DNA of 64,000 nucleotides, from positions 186,001 to 250,000 of the forward strand of contig NZ_CP079800.1 of the NCBI RefSeq assembly GCF_028869115.1, read 5' to 3'. This document shows, in pieces, positions 17,307 to 26,435 of this stretch (positions within the stretch are counted from its first letter, which is position 1; each line of letters starts with the position of its first letter). The position numbers and the translations under genes were made by a program. The notes beneath the pieces are model-generated. The model ran no database searches. It was not told where the DNA came from and saw nothing but the letters and a program-made list of their open reading frames with translations. The stretch is from Pseudemcibacter aquimaris. Lineage in GTDB: Bacteria > Pseudomonadota > Alphaproteobacteria > Sphingomonadales > Emcibacteraceae.

Positions 17307-19025
17307 ATGAGAAAAATATCTCTAATAATATGGTTTATATTCAGTTTGGTGTTATCTGCTTCAGCCAATGATGAAATTAAGATTTCTGTGGAGTTCCCTT
17401 CTGTATTGGGGAATAAGCAGGATGGCAGATTGATGGTTATGCTTGCTAATAATAACCTTAATGAGCCACGTTTTCAGATTAACCCGGGTGCAAGAGGGCA
17501 GATTATCTTCGGCAAAGACGTTAAAGATTGGCAACCTGACACGATTGAAGTAATTGACAATTCAGTTATTGGTTATCCATTTGATAGCTTAGAAGATGTA
17601 CCAGCAGGTGAATATTATATTCAAGCGATCATTAACCGTTATAAGGATTTTCATCTTTCAAATGGAAAAACAGTTTCATTGCCGCCGGATATGGGTGAAG
17701 GACAGCAATGGAACAGAAAGCCCGGCAATTTTTATAGCAAACCGATAAAAGTAACTATTCCTGAAAAGGGTGTTGCAAATATTCACATTATCCTGGATCA
17801 GGAAATAGCACCAATAGAGCCGCCAAAAGACACGAAATACATCAAACACATTAAATTGAAGAGTGAAATGTTAAGCAAATGGTGGGGGGAGGATATATAT
17901 CTAGGTGCCAATGTATTGTTACCTGAAGGATTTGAAGAGCATCCGGAAGCGAAATATCCCTTAATGATTTTTCACGGGCATTTTCCACATACATTTAGGG
18001 GGTTTAGTGAAAACCCGCCTAGTCCAGATATGAAGCCAGTTTACAGTGCTCGTTTTAATTGGGATGGATATAATATTTATCAAGCGCAGGCCGCATATGA
18101 TTTTTTTAAAAAATGGACCAGTGAAGATTTTCCTCGCTTCATAATTATTGAAGTACAACATGCCACACCATATTATGATGATAGCTATGCTGTTAACTCT
18201 GCCAATCAGGGGCCGTATGGTGATGCGATTACCTTTGAATTGATTCCGCATGTTGAAAAAATGTTCAGGGGTATCGGTGAAGGTTGGTCACGATTTACTT
18301 ATGGTGGATCAACGGGGGGATGGGAAGCACTTGCAGTGCAGGTATTTTATCCCGATCAGTATAATGGGGCGTTTGCAGCTTGCCCAGACCCAATTGATTT
18401 TCGTGCTTATACAGCGCTCAATATTTATGAAGATAAAAATGCTTACTTCTATGAAAGTGATTTCAGTAAGAAACCACGTCCGGGGCAACGTGATTATCTA
18501 GGTAATGTTGGGTATAGTTTATATGATGATAACAGATTAGAAGCCGTGATCGGCAGTAAATCCCGCAGTGGTCGTCAATATGATATCTGGGAAGCAACAT
18601 ATTCCCCAATGGGGGATGATGGTTATCCTGTTCGCCTATGGGATAAACTAACTGGTGAAATCAATCATGAGGTCGCAGAATACTGGCGTGAGAATTATGA
18701 CCTACGCCATATTATGGAGCGTGATTGGGCCAAAATCGGTCCTAAATTAAAAGGAAAAATTCATATATATACAGGTGATATGGATAATTATTATCTGAAT
18801 AATGCTGTATATTTGACAGAAGAGTTTTTGGAAAATACAAAAAATCCGTATTATGAAGGTGAAATCGATTATGGTAATCGGGCAGAGCATTGCTGGAATG
18901 GTGATCATGATAATCCAAATGCAGTTTCTAGGCTGAATTATAACTTTATGTATGTGGATAAAATTTTAAAACGAATTGAGAAATCTGCACCAAAAGGGGC
19001 AGATCTCACTAGCTGGAGATATTAG
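17307..19025 (+). CDS. exported alpha/beta-hydrolase, putative esterase
   Basis: 572 residues from ATG 17307, which follows AGGGGAATGAA and begins a clear signal peptide (MRKISLIIWFIFSLVLSASA). An open frame upstream to 17214 would bury the signal and is rejected. The N-terminal ~170 residues look like a beta-rich domain. The hydrolase domain has YPLMIFHGHFPHT (oxyanion region), GGSTGGW with the serine nucleophile, and a C-terminal YGNRAEHCWNGDH that should hold the catalytic His. This resembles the putative-esterase (esterase D/enterochelin esterase) family, but the substrate is unknown. Confidence 0.78.
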   Translation: MRKISLIIWFIFSLVLSASANDEIKISVEFPSVLGNKQDGRLMVMLANNNLNEPRFQINPGARGQIIFGKDVKDWQPDTIEVIDNSVIGYPFDSLEDVPAGEYYIQAIINRYKDFHLSNGKTVSLPPDMGEGQQWNRKPGNFYSKPIKVTIPEKGVANIHIILDQEIAPIEPPKDTKYIKHIKLKSEMLSKWWGEDIYLGANVLLPEGFEEHPEAKYPLMIFHGHFPHTFRGFSENPPSPDMKPVYSARFNWDGYNIYQAQAAYDFFKKWTSEDFPRFIIIEVQHATPYYDDSYAVNSANQGPYGDAITFELIPHVEKMFRGIGEGWSRFTYGGSTGGWEALAVQVFYPDQYNGAFAACPDPIDFRAYTALNIYEDKNAYFYESDFSKKPRPGQRDYLGNVGYSLYDDNRLEAVIGSKSRSGRQYDIWEATYSPMGDDGYPVRLWDKLTGEINHEVAEYWRENYDLRHIMERDWAKIGPKLKGKIHIYTGDMDNYYLNNAVYLTEEFLENTKNPYYEGEIDYGNRAEHCWNGDHDNPNAVSRLNYNFMYVDKILKRIEKSAPKGADLTSWRY

Positions 19026-19039
19026 GAGAAAATAATTAA

Positions 19040-19741
19040 ATGACGGAAGAGTTATTCCGCGAAGACGCGTATCTGAAATCCTGTGATGCCAAGGTTTTAA
19101 AAATCAATGATCTTGGCGGTATTATCTTGGACCGTACGGTCTTTTATCCAACGGGTGGCGGACAGCCGGGCGATAGTGGAAAAATCGGTGATGTTGAAAT
19201 AGCCACAACTGTTTATGACAGGGATACGGGTGAAATTGTTCACGTCCCATCAGAAGGACAGATCCTGCCTTCAGAAGGGGATGCGGTCACAGCGAGTATT
19301 GATTGGGATAGACGTTATCTTCATATGCGTATGCATACGGGGCTTCATTTATTATGCGCGGCCGTGCCGTGCGGTGTAACCGGCGGGCAAATTGGCGCAG
19401 CAAAAAGCCGCCTTGATTTCGATATTGGTGACATGACCTTGGATAAGGAAGAAATCACCGCGAAGATCAATGAATTTCAACAAGGCAATCATGATGTAAA
19501 TTCATCATGGATAACGGACGAAGAAATGGATGCAAATCCAGAACTGGTGCGCACCATGTCTGTAAAGCCGCCACGCAAAGGGGGACGCGTCAGGTTAATG
19601 CATGTGGGGGATGCGGTTGATCTTCAGCCATGTGGCGGAACGCATGTGAAAAACACATCAGAAATCGGGCGTTTACGCGTTTCAAAAATTGAAAATAAAG
19701 GAAAGCGTAACCGCAGAGTGAACATCGTATTTGATGAATAA
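19040..19741 (+). CDS. AlaX-type alanyl-tRNA editing protein
   Basis: 233-residue stand-alone editing protein that hydrolyses mischarged Ser- or Gly-tRNA(Ala). It contains the four zinc ligands of the AlaRS editing domain: the two His of MHTGLH, and the Cys and His of CGGTH. The DRTVFYPTGGGQPGD motif is also diagnostic. Length fits AlaX-M (N-terminal barrel plus editing domain). ATG at 19040 follows AGGAGAAAATAATTAA. Cytosolic. Confidence 0.92.
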   Translation: MTEELFREDAYLKSCDAKVLKINDLGGIILDRTVFYPTGGGQPGDSGKIGDVEIATTVYDRDTGEIVHVPSEGQILPSEGDAVTASIDWDRRYLHMRMHTGLHLLCAAVPCGVTGGQIGAAKSRLDFDIGDMTLDKEEITAKINEFQQGNHDVNSSWITDEEMDANPELVRTMSVKPPRKGGRVRLMHVGDAVDLQPCGGTHVKNTSEIGRLRVSKIENKGKRNRRVNIVFDE

Positions 19742-19759
19742 AAAAACGGGGAACATATT

Positions 19760-20257
19760 ATGAAAAATTTACTAGTATTATTAATCAGTTTTGTGGCCAT
19801 GACATCCATTTCATTGTCACAAGAACTCTCACAAGATCAAAAAGAAATCAGTGCATTGCTTGATGGCCTTCATGATGCAGCAAAAAACGCGGATAAAGAA
19901 AAATATCTGGGTTCTTTTGCAAAAGGTGCCGTTTATATGGGGACAGATGAATGGGAACGCTGGCCGATTAAGCCTGATTTTACCGATTACGTCGGAATGC
20001 GTTTTGATAATGGCGGTTGGTCATATCATTCAGAAGACCGCAATATTTACATTTCACCGGACGGCGCATTCGGATGGTTTGATGAAATTATGATTTCCAA
20101 TTCAAGTGGTAACCGTTTCCGTGGATCGGGTGTCGTTGTTAAAGAAGACGGCGGATGGAAGTTTAAACAATATATTCAAAGCTTCATGATTTATAACGAG
20201 ATTTGGGACGACGTTATCAATCTGATGGCGGAAGAAACGAAGAAAAAGAATAATTAA
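19760..20257 (+). CDS. secreted NTF2-like (DUF4440/SnoaL-type) protein, copy 1
   Basis: 165 residues with a signal peptide (KNLLVLLISFVAMTSISLSQ). The mature part is a single NTF2-like cone fold: helix ISALLDGLHDAAKNADKEKYLGSF, then GTDEWERWP, and the beta strands ending KFKQYIQSFMIYNE. Such proteins have enzymatic or ligand-binding pockets, but no catalytic residue can be assigned here. The next gene is a tandem paralogue. Likely periplasmic, function unknown. Confidence 0.8.
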   Translation: MKNLLVLLISFVAMTSISLSQELSQDQKEISALLDGLHDAAKNADKEKYLGSFAKGAVYMGTDEWERWPIKPDFTDYVGMRFDNGGWSYHSEDRNIYISPDGAFGWFDEIMISNSSGNRFRGSGVVVKEDGGWKFKQYIQSFMIYNEIWDDVINLMAEETKKKNN

Positions 20258-20274
20258 GCAACAAGGAAAGAATT

Positions 20275-20778
20275 ATGCAGAAATTACTGTTTTTAATCAT
20301 CGCTACCTGCCTTGGCTTTACGGCGGCGAGTGCCCAGGAGTTTGAACAAGACAGAAAAGCAATCATTGCGGTGCTTGATGATTTCCATGATGCAGCATCC
20401 AAAGCGGATAAAGACCGTTATCTTGGTCATTTTACTGAAGATGGTGTTTTTCTCGGAACGGATGAATGGGAACGTTGGCCCTTAAAACCGGATTTCACCG
20501 ACTATGTTGATATGCGTTTTGCAAATGGTGGCTGGTCTTACCATTCGGAAAAGAAAAATATTAATTTTTCAAAAGACGGCACCGTTGCATGGTTTGATGA
20601 AACCAGCATTTCCAACCGTAATGATGGTCGCTTTCGCGGGTCAGGCGTTCTTGAAAAAGTGGACGGTAAATGGAAAATTGCCCATTATGTTTTAAGCTAT
20701 CTTGTTTATAACGAAATTGGCGGCGAAGTGGGTAAAGTAATCGCGGAAGAACGTAAAAAACATCCTGAACATAATTAA
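20275..20778 (+). CDS. secreted NTF2-like protein, copy 2
   Basis: 167 residues and a clear duplicate of the preceding gene (17-base gap): signal peptide KLLFLIIATCLGFTAASAQ, then VLDDFHDAASKADKDRYLGHF, GTDEWERWPLKPDFTDYV, NGGWSYHSE and FRGSGV all recur. It has a good AAGGA ribosome site. The 3' end overlaps the convergent gluQ gene by four bases. Function unknown. Confidence 0.8.
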   Translation: MQKLLFLIIATCLGFTAASAQEFEQDRKAIIAVLDDFHDAASKADKDRYLGHFTEDGVFLGTDEWERWPLKPDFTDYVDMRFANGGWSYHSEKKNINFSKDGTVAWFDETSISNRNDGRFRGSGVLEKVDGKWKIAHYVLSYLVYNEIGGEVGKVIAEERKKHPEHN

Positions 20779-21653
20779 AGATAATCACTTATAATGGCAT
20801 CCAGTTCTTCTGGATGCGTTCCGCTTTCACGTAATGAATTGATGGTAATGGATTTGTCCCTTTTGGCCAGTCTGTTGCCATCTTTTGTTTTTAATAAACC
20901 ATGATGTTGATAAGTCACGGTTTTTAATCCCAGTAAATGCTGTAATAGCCTCTGTAAGTGACTTGCGTAATATAAATCTTCGCCGCGTATGACGTGGGTA
21001 ATATTCTGGATATCATCATCCACCACCACCGATAAATGATAACTGGTCGGGAAATCTTTACGGGCAAGTACCACATCTCCCATGACTTCCGGGGTTGCTT
21101 TTTGAATGCCGGTGTTCAAATCTTCCCAATATAGTGGCTCATTCACTAACTTTAACGCCTTATCCATATTCAGACGCATGGCATGGGGAATGTTTGCCGC
21201 CATTTTTTCTGCAATTTCCTTGTCCGTCAGATGTTTGCAAATCCCGGGATAGAGTAACCCTTCCGGTCCCATTTTTGGTCCAAGATGGGGGGCACGACTG
21301 CTTTCGTTTATTTCTTCACGAATGTTGCGTCTGGTGCAAAAACAGGGATAGAGCAAACCCATATCGGATAGTTTGTTTAGCGCCGCGGCATAATCATCAA
21401 AATGATCGGATTGGCGTCTTACTGGGGTTGGCCATTTTAACCCAAGCCAATGTAAATCAACGAAGATCTGATTTTCATATTCCGTCTTACATCTTAAATG
21501 GTCAATGTCTTCTATCCGCAGGATAAATTCACCACCATTTTCCATGGCAAAGTCATAATTCAGTTTGGCGCTATAGGCATGACCAAGATGCAAAAGCCCG
21601 CTTGGGCTTGGGGCAAAACGAGTGATGATTTTATCAGTTTGCGTCATTTTCAT
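20775..21653 (-). CDS. gluQ: glutamyl-Q tRNA(Asp) synthetase
   Basis: 292-residue GluRS paralogue lacking the anticodon-binding domain. It activates glutamate and attaches it to queuosine 34 of tRNA(Asp). Motifs: RFAPSPSGLLHLGHA (HIGH), RIEDID, a zinc site with CFC and then YPGIC as in YadB, GEDLYYASHLQRLLQ, and the KMSKS equivalent LAKRDKS. Length is that of the family. ATG 21653; the second ATG two codons later is an alternative. Confidence 0.93.
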   Translation of the reverse strand: MKMTQTDKIITRFAPSPSGLLHLGHAYSAKLNYDFAMENGGEFILRIEDIDHLRCKTEYENQIFVDLHWLGLKWPTPVRRQSDHFDDYAAALNKLSDMGLLYPCFCTRRNIREEINESSRAPHLGPKMGPEGLLYPGICKHLTDKEIAEKMAANIPHAMRLNMDKALKLVNEPLYWEDLNTGIQKATPEVMGDVVLARKDFPTSYHLSVVVDDDIQNITHVIRGEDLYYASHLQRLLQHLLGLKTVTYQHHGLLKTKDGNRLAKRDKSITINSLRESGTHPEELDAIISDYL

Positions 21654-21702
21654 CTTTGGTTTAAAAGGGCTTAAATATTATTTTACCAAAGGTACTGTTA
21701 CA

Positions 21703-22353
21703 ATGAGCGAATTACCAGAATTAAATGGACCACGTCTTGAACCGGAAGGGGGCAACCCTGAAAAACTGGTAATCCTTTGTCATGGGTTTGGATCAAATGG
21801 TGATGATCTTTATGGTCTTATCCCTCATTTAAAACAAGCGTTGCCGAATGCCGTATATATTTCCCCGAATGCACCGGAAATTTGTTATGGCGCGCCCAAT
21901 GGCTATCAATGGTTTCCGCTTTCGACACTTAGCCGCGAAGAAAGGCTCGTGGGTACATTAAAAGCCGCGCCAACACTTGATCATTTCATTGATCAGGAAC
22001 TTGAAAAATATGGCCTTGAAAATAAAGATTTGGTTTTAGTTGGTTTTTCACAGGGAACCATGATGTCGCTTCATGTGGGGCTTCGTCGTAAAAGTGATAT
22101 TGCCGGAATTATCGGTTTTTCAGGCGTAATGACCTTGCCGGAAAACTGGCAAGAAGAAATAACGTCAAAACCACCCGTCGCGCTTATTCATGGCGATATG
22201 GATAATGTTGTGCCAGTCGGCATGATGCATGAAGCCGCAAGTTCGTTAAAAGAAGTTGATGTGGATGTAACAAGCCATGTTTCACCGGGCGTGATGCATT
22301 CAATTGGTCCGGATGGATTACAAGTGGCGCTTGATTTTTTAGCGAAGCTTTAA
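21703..22353 (+). CDS. carboxylesterase/phospholipase-type alpha/beta hydrolase
   Basis: 216 residues of the carboxylesterase/YpfH family. Catalytic triad: Ser in LVGFSQGTMMS, Asp in IHGDMDNVVP, His in SPGVMHSIGP. HGFGSNGDDLYGLIP forms the oxyanion loop. I place the start at ATG 21703 (MSELPEL), because the frame upstream to 21622 adds an unrelated hydrophobic tail overlapping gluQ. Cytosolic; acts on short-chain esters or lysophospholipids by family. It is stop-to-stop with COQ7 downstream. Confidence 0.88.
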   Translation: MSELPELNGPRLEPEGGNPEKLVILCHGFGSNGDDLYGLIPHLKQALPNAVYISPNAPEICYGAPNGYQWFPLSTLSREERLVGTLKAAPTLDHFIDQELEKYGLENKDLVLVGFSQGTMMSLHVGLRRKSDIAGIIGFSGVMTLPENWQEEITSKPPVALIHGDMDNVVPVGMMHEAASSLKEVDVDVTSHVSPGVMHSIGPDGLQVALDFLAKL

Positions 22354-22914
22354 TTAAACGCGTTCGGCGATTTTAATCACGGCCTTTACACCAAGCTTAA
22401 TCGCACCATAAAGAACACCGTGGGCTGGCACTTCTTGTGCGCCGTTTTGGATGGCGATTTCTTTGTGTTCTACTTCTTCCTGACGGAAAATTTCCAGTGT
22501 TTCCGCAAGCGCGCCTTCATCACCGAGAGCTTCTAATTCTTCGATTTGTTCGGCGTAATGTTTATCGATCACTTCTTCGACCGCTTCGGTGCACGCCATG
22601 GCGGCTTCGGTACTCAATAACGCTGTACCGGCACCAAGCGCAAAACCCGCCGCATGCCAAATTGGCGTGATGACAGTCGGACGGGCATTATATTCTTTGA
22701 CCAGTTTATTAAACCGTTCCAGATGCACATCTTCCTGTTCTTTCATGTGTTTGATTGTATCTGACATGGGATGATTATCACCAAAAACGGCAAGCTGCCC
22801 TTCGTAAATGCGCACGGCACCATATTCGCCGGCGTGGTCAACACGGATAATGCGGTCAAGCAGTTCATCTTTGCTCATTTGGTTTGGGATATTCTTGCCT
22901 TTTAAATCGGTCAT
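22354..22914 (-). CDS. coq7: COQ7 family demethoxyubiquinone hydroxylase
   Basis: 186-residue di-iron monooxygenase for a late ubiquinone hydroxylation. The ferritin-like iron ligands are visible: RVDHAGEYGA, the EQEDVHLERF motif, TEAVEEVIDKHY and QEEVEHKE. A hydrophobic helix (WHAAGFALGAGTALLS) is used for membrane association. It overlaps the DsbB gene upstream by four bases (ATGA). COQ7 in place of UbiF is typical of alphaproteobacteria and mitochondria. Confidence 0.95.
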   Translation of the reverse strand: MTDLKGKNIPNQMSKDELLDRIIRVDHAGEYGAVRIYEGQLAVFGDNHPMSDTIKHMKEQEDVHLERFNKLVKEYNARPTVITPIWHAAGFALGAGTALLSTEAAMACTEAVEEVIDKHYAEQIEELEALGDEGALAETLEIFRQEEVEHKEIAIQNGAQEVPAHGVLYGAIKLGVKAVIKIAERV

Positions 22915-23429
22915 TTTGCCAGATCCTTTCTAAGGCTTAATGATAACATGATAAAACATCCCAGGGAAATCAGAAAATTATATCCGGCCATCGAAATTCC
23001 GAACATTTCCCACGGAATTTCATCACATCTTATAAAGGTTGTGTTTTCAAGCGATCTTTGAAACGATTCAAACGTAAGTCCCATATCTGACGCTTGCATG
23101 GTACAGCTATCTGGACCTTCCCACCATTTTTGTTCGACGCCGGCGTGATAGCCGGAATATCCAACGCTCACCGCCCATGAAACACAGGTTAGTACTTTGA
23201 AGCGTTGCCATTTAATGGGGTTAAGTTTTTTGAAATATAATGCAAATGCACCGAAAACAATCACCGCCATATGGGCATACCGTTGCGGCCAGCATAAATC
23301 ACACGGAACAAGTCCGCCGATATATTCAAAACCATATGCACCCGAGAGCATCAATATGGATGCAATCCAAGACAGGATTAAAATATTGTCAAAGATAAAC
23401 CCGTATATTTTTTTAATATTTTCCATCAT
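22911..23429 (-). CDS. DsbB-family disulfide bond formation protein
   Basis: 172-residue, four-helix inner-membrane protein that reoxidises a DsbA-type thiol oxidase with quinone. The first periplasmic redox pair is PCDLCWPQRY. The second periplasmic loop has a Cys in PDSCTM and another in IRCDEIPW, so both disulfides are present. The helix-4 start FGISMAGYN is the family signature. Start-overlapped by the YqaA/DedA-type gene region and co-oriented with coq7. Confidence 0.9.
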   Translation of the reverse strand: MMENIKKIYGFIFDNILILSWIASILMLSGAYGFEYIGGLVPCDLCWPQRYAHMAVIVFGAFALYFKKLNPIKWQRFKVLTCVSWAVSVGYSGYHAGVEQKWWEGPDSCTMQASDMGLTFESFQRSLENTTFIRCDEIPWEMFGISMAGYNFLISLGCFIMLSLSLRKDLAK

Positions 23430-23433
23430 GATC

Positions 23434-24012
23434 TCAAAGATACTTCAGTATGATAAATGATCCAACCAAAAGAACACAGAAAAGTAATGTTAATTTTGCA
23501 AGATGCTTTTCCACAAATCCACGGATCGGTTCGCCAAATTTCCAAAGAAGGGCCGCGACAAGGAAAAACCTGGCGCTTCTGGATAGGGCACTGGCAGTTA
23601 TAAATGTACTGATGTCCAGTCCGGTTACACCGCTCGCGATTGTAAATACCTTATAGGGAATTGGTGAAAACCCAGCCACAGCAACAATAATAGCGCCGTG
23701 GTCATTATATAACACTTTGAATTGTTCAAACTGATGTTGCAGTGAATAAAAATCAACAATCGGCTGGCCAACTACATCAAAGAAATAGGCACCAATGATA
23801 TAGCCGAAAATACCACCTAATACGGATGCGGCCGAACAGACAAAAGCAATGCGAAATGCTTTTGTTGGTGCCGTGAGTACCATCGGCAGCAGCAATACAT
23901 CCGGCGGGATCGGGAAAAAGGAACTTTCTGCAAAAGAAAGCAGTGCCAATATCCAAATTGCCTTTGGGTGATCGGAAAGCTCAAGTGTTCTATCGTATAA
24001 TTTTTGAAGCAT
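23434..24012 (-). CDS. YqaA/DedA-type (SNARE-associated) membrane protein
   Basis: 192 residues with about five hydrophobic segments. FAESSFFPIPPDVLLLPM and GFSPIPYKVFTIASG, two re-entrant motifs each with an invariant proline pair, identify the YqaA branch of the DedA superfamily, linked elsewhere to lipid-carrier flipping and membrane homeostasis. It precedes dsbB and coq7 on the same strand and may be co-transcribed. Confidence 0.88.
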   Translation of the reverse strand: MLQKLYDRTLELSDHPKAIWILALLSFAESSFFPIPPDVLLLPMVLTAPTKAFRIAFVCSAASVLGGIFGYIIGAYFFDVVGQPIVDFYSLQHQFEQFKVLYNDHGAIIVAVAGFSPIPYKVFTIASGVTGLDISTFITASALSRSARFFLVAALLWKFGEPIRGFVEKHLAKLTLLFCVLLVGSFIILKYL

Positions 24013-24089
24013 TAAGAAGCCATATTTTTATTTTTCTTAACTTCTACACAAAATTGATGCGATGAAAAGTAAAATTGTTGTGTCTGTGC

Positions 24090-24118
24090 TTGACGGGGGC
24101 ATTTGTTATGCTTATAGC
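24090..24118 (+). promoter_or_regulatory. sigma-70-type promoter of tRNA-Leu
   Basis: TTGACG and TATAGC separated by exactly 17 bases, 25 bases before the mature tRNA 5' end. The GC-rich start of the spacer is less typical. Confidence 0.6.
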
Positions 24119-24142
24119 ATTACTCTCATTCCATATCACAGA

Positions 24143-24228
24143 GCCCCTGTGGCGGAATTGGTAGACGCGCCGGATTCAAAATCCGGTTTCCTTTGGAAGT
24201 GTCGGTTCGAGTCCGACTGGGGGCACCA
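24143..24228 (+). tRNA. tRNA-Leu (anticodon CAA)
   Basis: Complete class II tRNA of 86 bases including the encoded CCA. Acceptor arms GCCCCTG/TGGGGGC pair with two G-U. The D loop has AATTGGTAGACGC. Anticodon stem CCGGA/TCCGG encloses loop TTCAAAA, so the anticodon is CAA, reading TTG. There is a long variable arm as expected for Leu, and the T arm is GTCGG-TTCGAGT-CCGAC. TTG is also a frequent start codon in this window. Confidence 0.97.
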
Positions 24229-24232
24229 TTAA

Positions 24233-25138
24233 TCAGAAATACTCACGAATTAACTGTAGTGCACGCCTTACAGCCTTGCGGCCTTCTTCGATGGCTTCTT
24301 CTGCGCGGTCAAATTCTAAAATACCGATGTTTTTGATTTGTGGCGTGATTAAAATATGGGGCGGTTCACCGGCCAATCTGCTGCGGGTAATTTGATCTTG
24401 CATAATGTTAATGGCATTTGCACTTACATCAAAATAACCTGGGGCTTGATCCTCGGGTTCAAGCAGGTCAGGTGCAATATTTTGTAAACTTCGGCCAAGC
24501 CTTGAGGGAAGATTAGAGATTAATTTTTCCAACATTTTGTCTTTATTGGGTGATTTACTATCGAGTTTTTCTTGTTTCTTACTAACAAGATCACCGTTTA
24601 AATTGACGGCAATAATGATATCGGCGCCCAAAGCACGGCAGGCGGAAACGGGGACAGGATTGACGATCCCGCCATCGATGAGCCATTTACCATCTAGTTT
24701 TACGGGGCTAAATAAACCCGGTAATGTGATGGATGCGCGCACGGCATCTTTCATTGAACCTTTTTGCAGCCAAACTTCACGACCGGTGGTAAGGTCGGTT
24801 GCAACCGCGATGAACGGTTTTTTGAAATTTTCGATCGGCATTTCAATATTATAGGTTTTCATAAAATCCATAAGACGGTTGCCTTGGATTAACCCACCAT
24901 TGGAAAGATCAATATCCAAAAAACCAACGATATCACGCCACCCGATTGAACAAGCCCATTCTTTCATCGGATCTAATTTATTGGCGACATAAGCGGAACC
25001 AACCAAGGCGCCCATTGAACTGCCGCAGACGATATCCGGTTCGATCCCTTCGTTATGAAGTTCTTGTAATACACCGATATGGGCCCAGCCTCTTGCGGCG
25101 CCACTGCCCAGCGCAATTCCGATTTTTTGTTTAGTCAC
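24233..25138 (-). CDS. patatin-like phospholipase (RssA-type)
   Basis: 301 residues. Ser-Asp dyad lipid acyl hydrolase: oxyanion GSGAARGWAH near the N-terminus, nucleophile motif GSSMG (~41-45), and catalytic Asp in LIDGGIVNPVP. No signal peptide or barrel, so this is the cytosolic RssA/YchK-type rather than the secreted PlpD type. It lies just after the tRNA gene on the opposite strand. Physiological lipid substrate unknown. Confidence 0.9.
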   Translation of the reverse strand: MTKQKIGIALGSGAARGWAHIGVLQELHNEGIEPDIVCGSSMGALVGSAYVANKLDPMKEWACSIGWRDIVGFLDIDLSNGGLIQGNRLMDFMKTYNIEMPIENFKKPFIAVATDLTTGREVWLQKGSMKDAVRASITLPGLFSPVKLDGKWLIDGGIVNPVPVSACRALGADIIIAVNLNGDLVSKKQEKLDSKSPNKDKMLEKLISNLPSRLGRSLQNIAPDLLEPEDQAPGYFDVSANAINIMQDQITRSRLAGEPPHILITPQIKNIGILEFDRAEEAIEEGRKAVRRALQLIREYF

Positions 25139-25436
25139 TTATCAATACACTCCGATACGGGTTACGATCTTATAATTTGAGTTTACGCATCCTATTCGCT
25201 TAAGCAAGTTAGTTAAGTGATCACACTGATTGAATGATTCACATTCATCTATGATGGTTTCGTAAAAAATCATGAAAAAAGTTCGTGAATTTTATTTGGT
25301 CTAAACAATTGAATATAATATACAATTTATACAAGTCATTGAAAATGTTAAATTTAACCGAAAAAAAGCTGTTGAAAAGCAGCAATCGTTTATATATTAC
25401 CAACATCAAGTTTATTATTTTATAGGAGATGGCATT
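25139..25436. promoter_or_regulatory. intergenic region between patatin and DapA-like genes
   Basis: About 300 bases without a gene, AT-rich, with divergent promoters expected. It holds one AGTGATCACA near-match to the operator described below (25216-25225). Nothing else recognised. Confidence 0.5.
25216..25225. promoter_or_regulatory. candidate GntR operator, variant AGTGATCACA
   Basis: Nine of ten bases match the TGTGATCACA core found at seven other places. It is 78 bases upstream of the patatin start and 212 upstream of the DapA-like start; flanks are not palindromic, so this is the weakest member and may be chance. Confidence 0.35.
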
Positions 25437-26381
25437 ATGGGATCGAACCCCAATATTTTTTCAGGCTGTATGCCAGCGTTAATGACACCATGTGATGAAA
25501 ATGGTGAACCAAATTTCGATGCAATGGTTGCAACTGCAAAGGATCTAATGGCTGCCGGTATGGATGCTGTTATTTATTGTGGTTCCATGGGTGATTGGCC
25601 GCTGCTTACGGATGAACAAAGATGCGAAGGCGTATCACGTTTATGCGATGCAGGTATCCCGGTTGTTGTTGGAACTGGCGCACAAAATACAAAATGTGCA
25701 GTTAAAATTACTGAGCATGCGGCGGCGGCCGGTGCAGTTGGTCTTATGGTTATCCCACGCGTGTTATCACGTGGTATTTCCCATCAGGCACAATTTGAAC
25801 ATTTTACAGCAATTCTTGAAGCGGCACCAAATCTTCCGGCTGTTATTTACAATAGCCCATATTACGGTTTTGAAACCAAAGCGGACCTGTTCTTTAAACT
25901 TCGTGATAGCCATAAGAACCTTGTTGGTTTTAAAGAATTTGGTGGCGGCCCGTCACTAAGTTACGCGGCAGAACATATCTGTGCAGGTCATCCTGAAGTT
26001 GTTCTGATGATTGGTGTTGATACTCAAGTATTCCATGGTTACGTGAACTGTGGTGCAGGTGGCGCGATCACGGGTGTTGGTAACGCACTTCCAAAAGAAA
26101 TCCTACGTCTTGTTGAACTTTGTAAGAAAGCAGCAGAAGGCGACGCGGAAAGCAGACGTCTTGCGAAAGAACTTGATGAAGCATTACATGTTCTATCCAC
26201 ATTTGATGAGGGGCCTGATCTGGTTCTTTACTATAAGCATCTAATGGTTCTTGAAGGCAATAAAGAATATGAACACCAGCTATATGGTTCCGATAAATTA
26301 AGTCCTTCACAAAAGGCCTTTATCGAGGAACATTGGCAACGCTTTAGAAACTGGTGGGCAAGTTGGCCGGGTGCTAACTAA
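25437..26381 (+). CDS. DapA-family lyase, hydroxyproline-pathway deaminase-like
   Basis: 314-residue (beta/alpha)8 aldolase of the dihydrodipicolinate synthase family. Schiff-base lysine K166 in VGFKEFGG and catalytic Tyr in VIYNSPYY (~138). The usual GTTGE pocket motif is replaced by GSMGDWPLLTDEQ. That variant, with RVLSRG and FDEGPDLVLYYK, resembles the 1-pyrroline-4-hydroxy-2-carboxylate deaminase subgroup (HypD/LhpI) of rhizobial hydroxyproline clusters. No hydroxyproline epimerase or oxidase lies beside it, so the substrate is inferred only. ATG after TAGGAGATGGCATT. Ends at a terminator shared with the convergent MFS gene. Confidence 0.75.
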   Translation: MGSNPNIFSGCMPALMTPCDENGEPNFDAMVATAKDLMAAGMDAVIYCGSMGDWPLLTDEQRCEGVSRLCDAGIPVVVGTGAQNTKCAVKITEHAAAAGAVGLMVIPRVLSRGISHQAQFEHFTAILEAAPNLPAVIYNSPYYGFETKADLFFKLRDSHKNLVGFKEFGGGPSLSYAAEHICAGHPEVVLMIGVDTQVFHGYVNCGAGGAITGVGNALPKEILRLVELCKKAAEGDAESRRLAKELDEALHVLSTFDEGPDLVLYYKHLMVLEGNKEYEHQLYGSDKLSPSQKAFIEEHWQRFRNWWASWPGAN

Positions 26382-26405
26382 CCATAAGTTTTTAGGAATG
26401 AATAG

Positions 26406-26435
26406 AAAAGGTCGTTTGATACGGCCTTTTTTTTT
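26406..26435 (+). terminator. terminator between convergent DapA-like and MFS genes
   Basis: Stem AAAGGTCGT/ACGGCCTTT with one G-U, loop TTGAT, followed by a run of nine T. The A-run on the left allows partial use from the other strand. Confidence 0.9.

Noticed and set aside
21095-21526. 143-codon open frame antisense to gluQ
   Set aside because: Overlaps the catalytic and zinc-site region of a clear GluQRS gene; the translation is compositionally odd.
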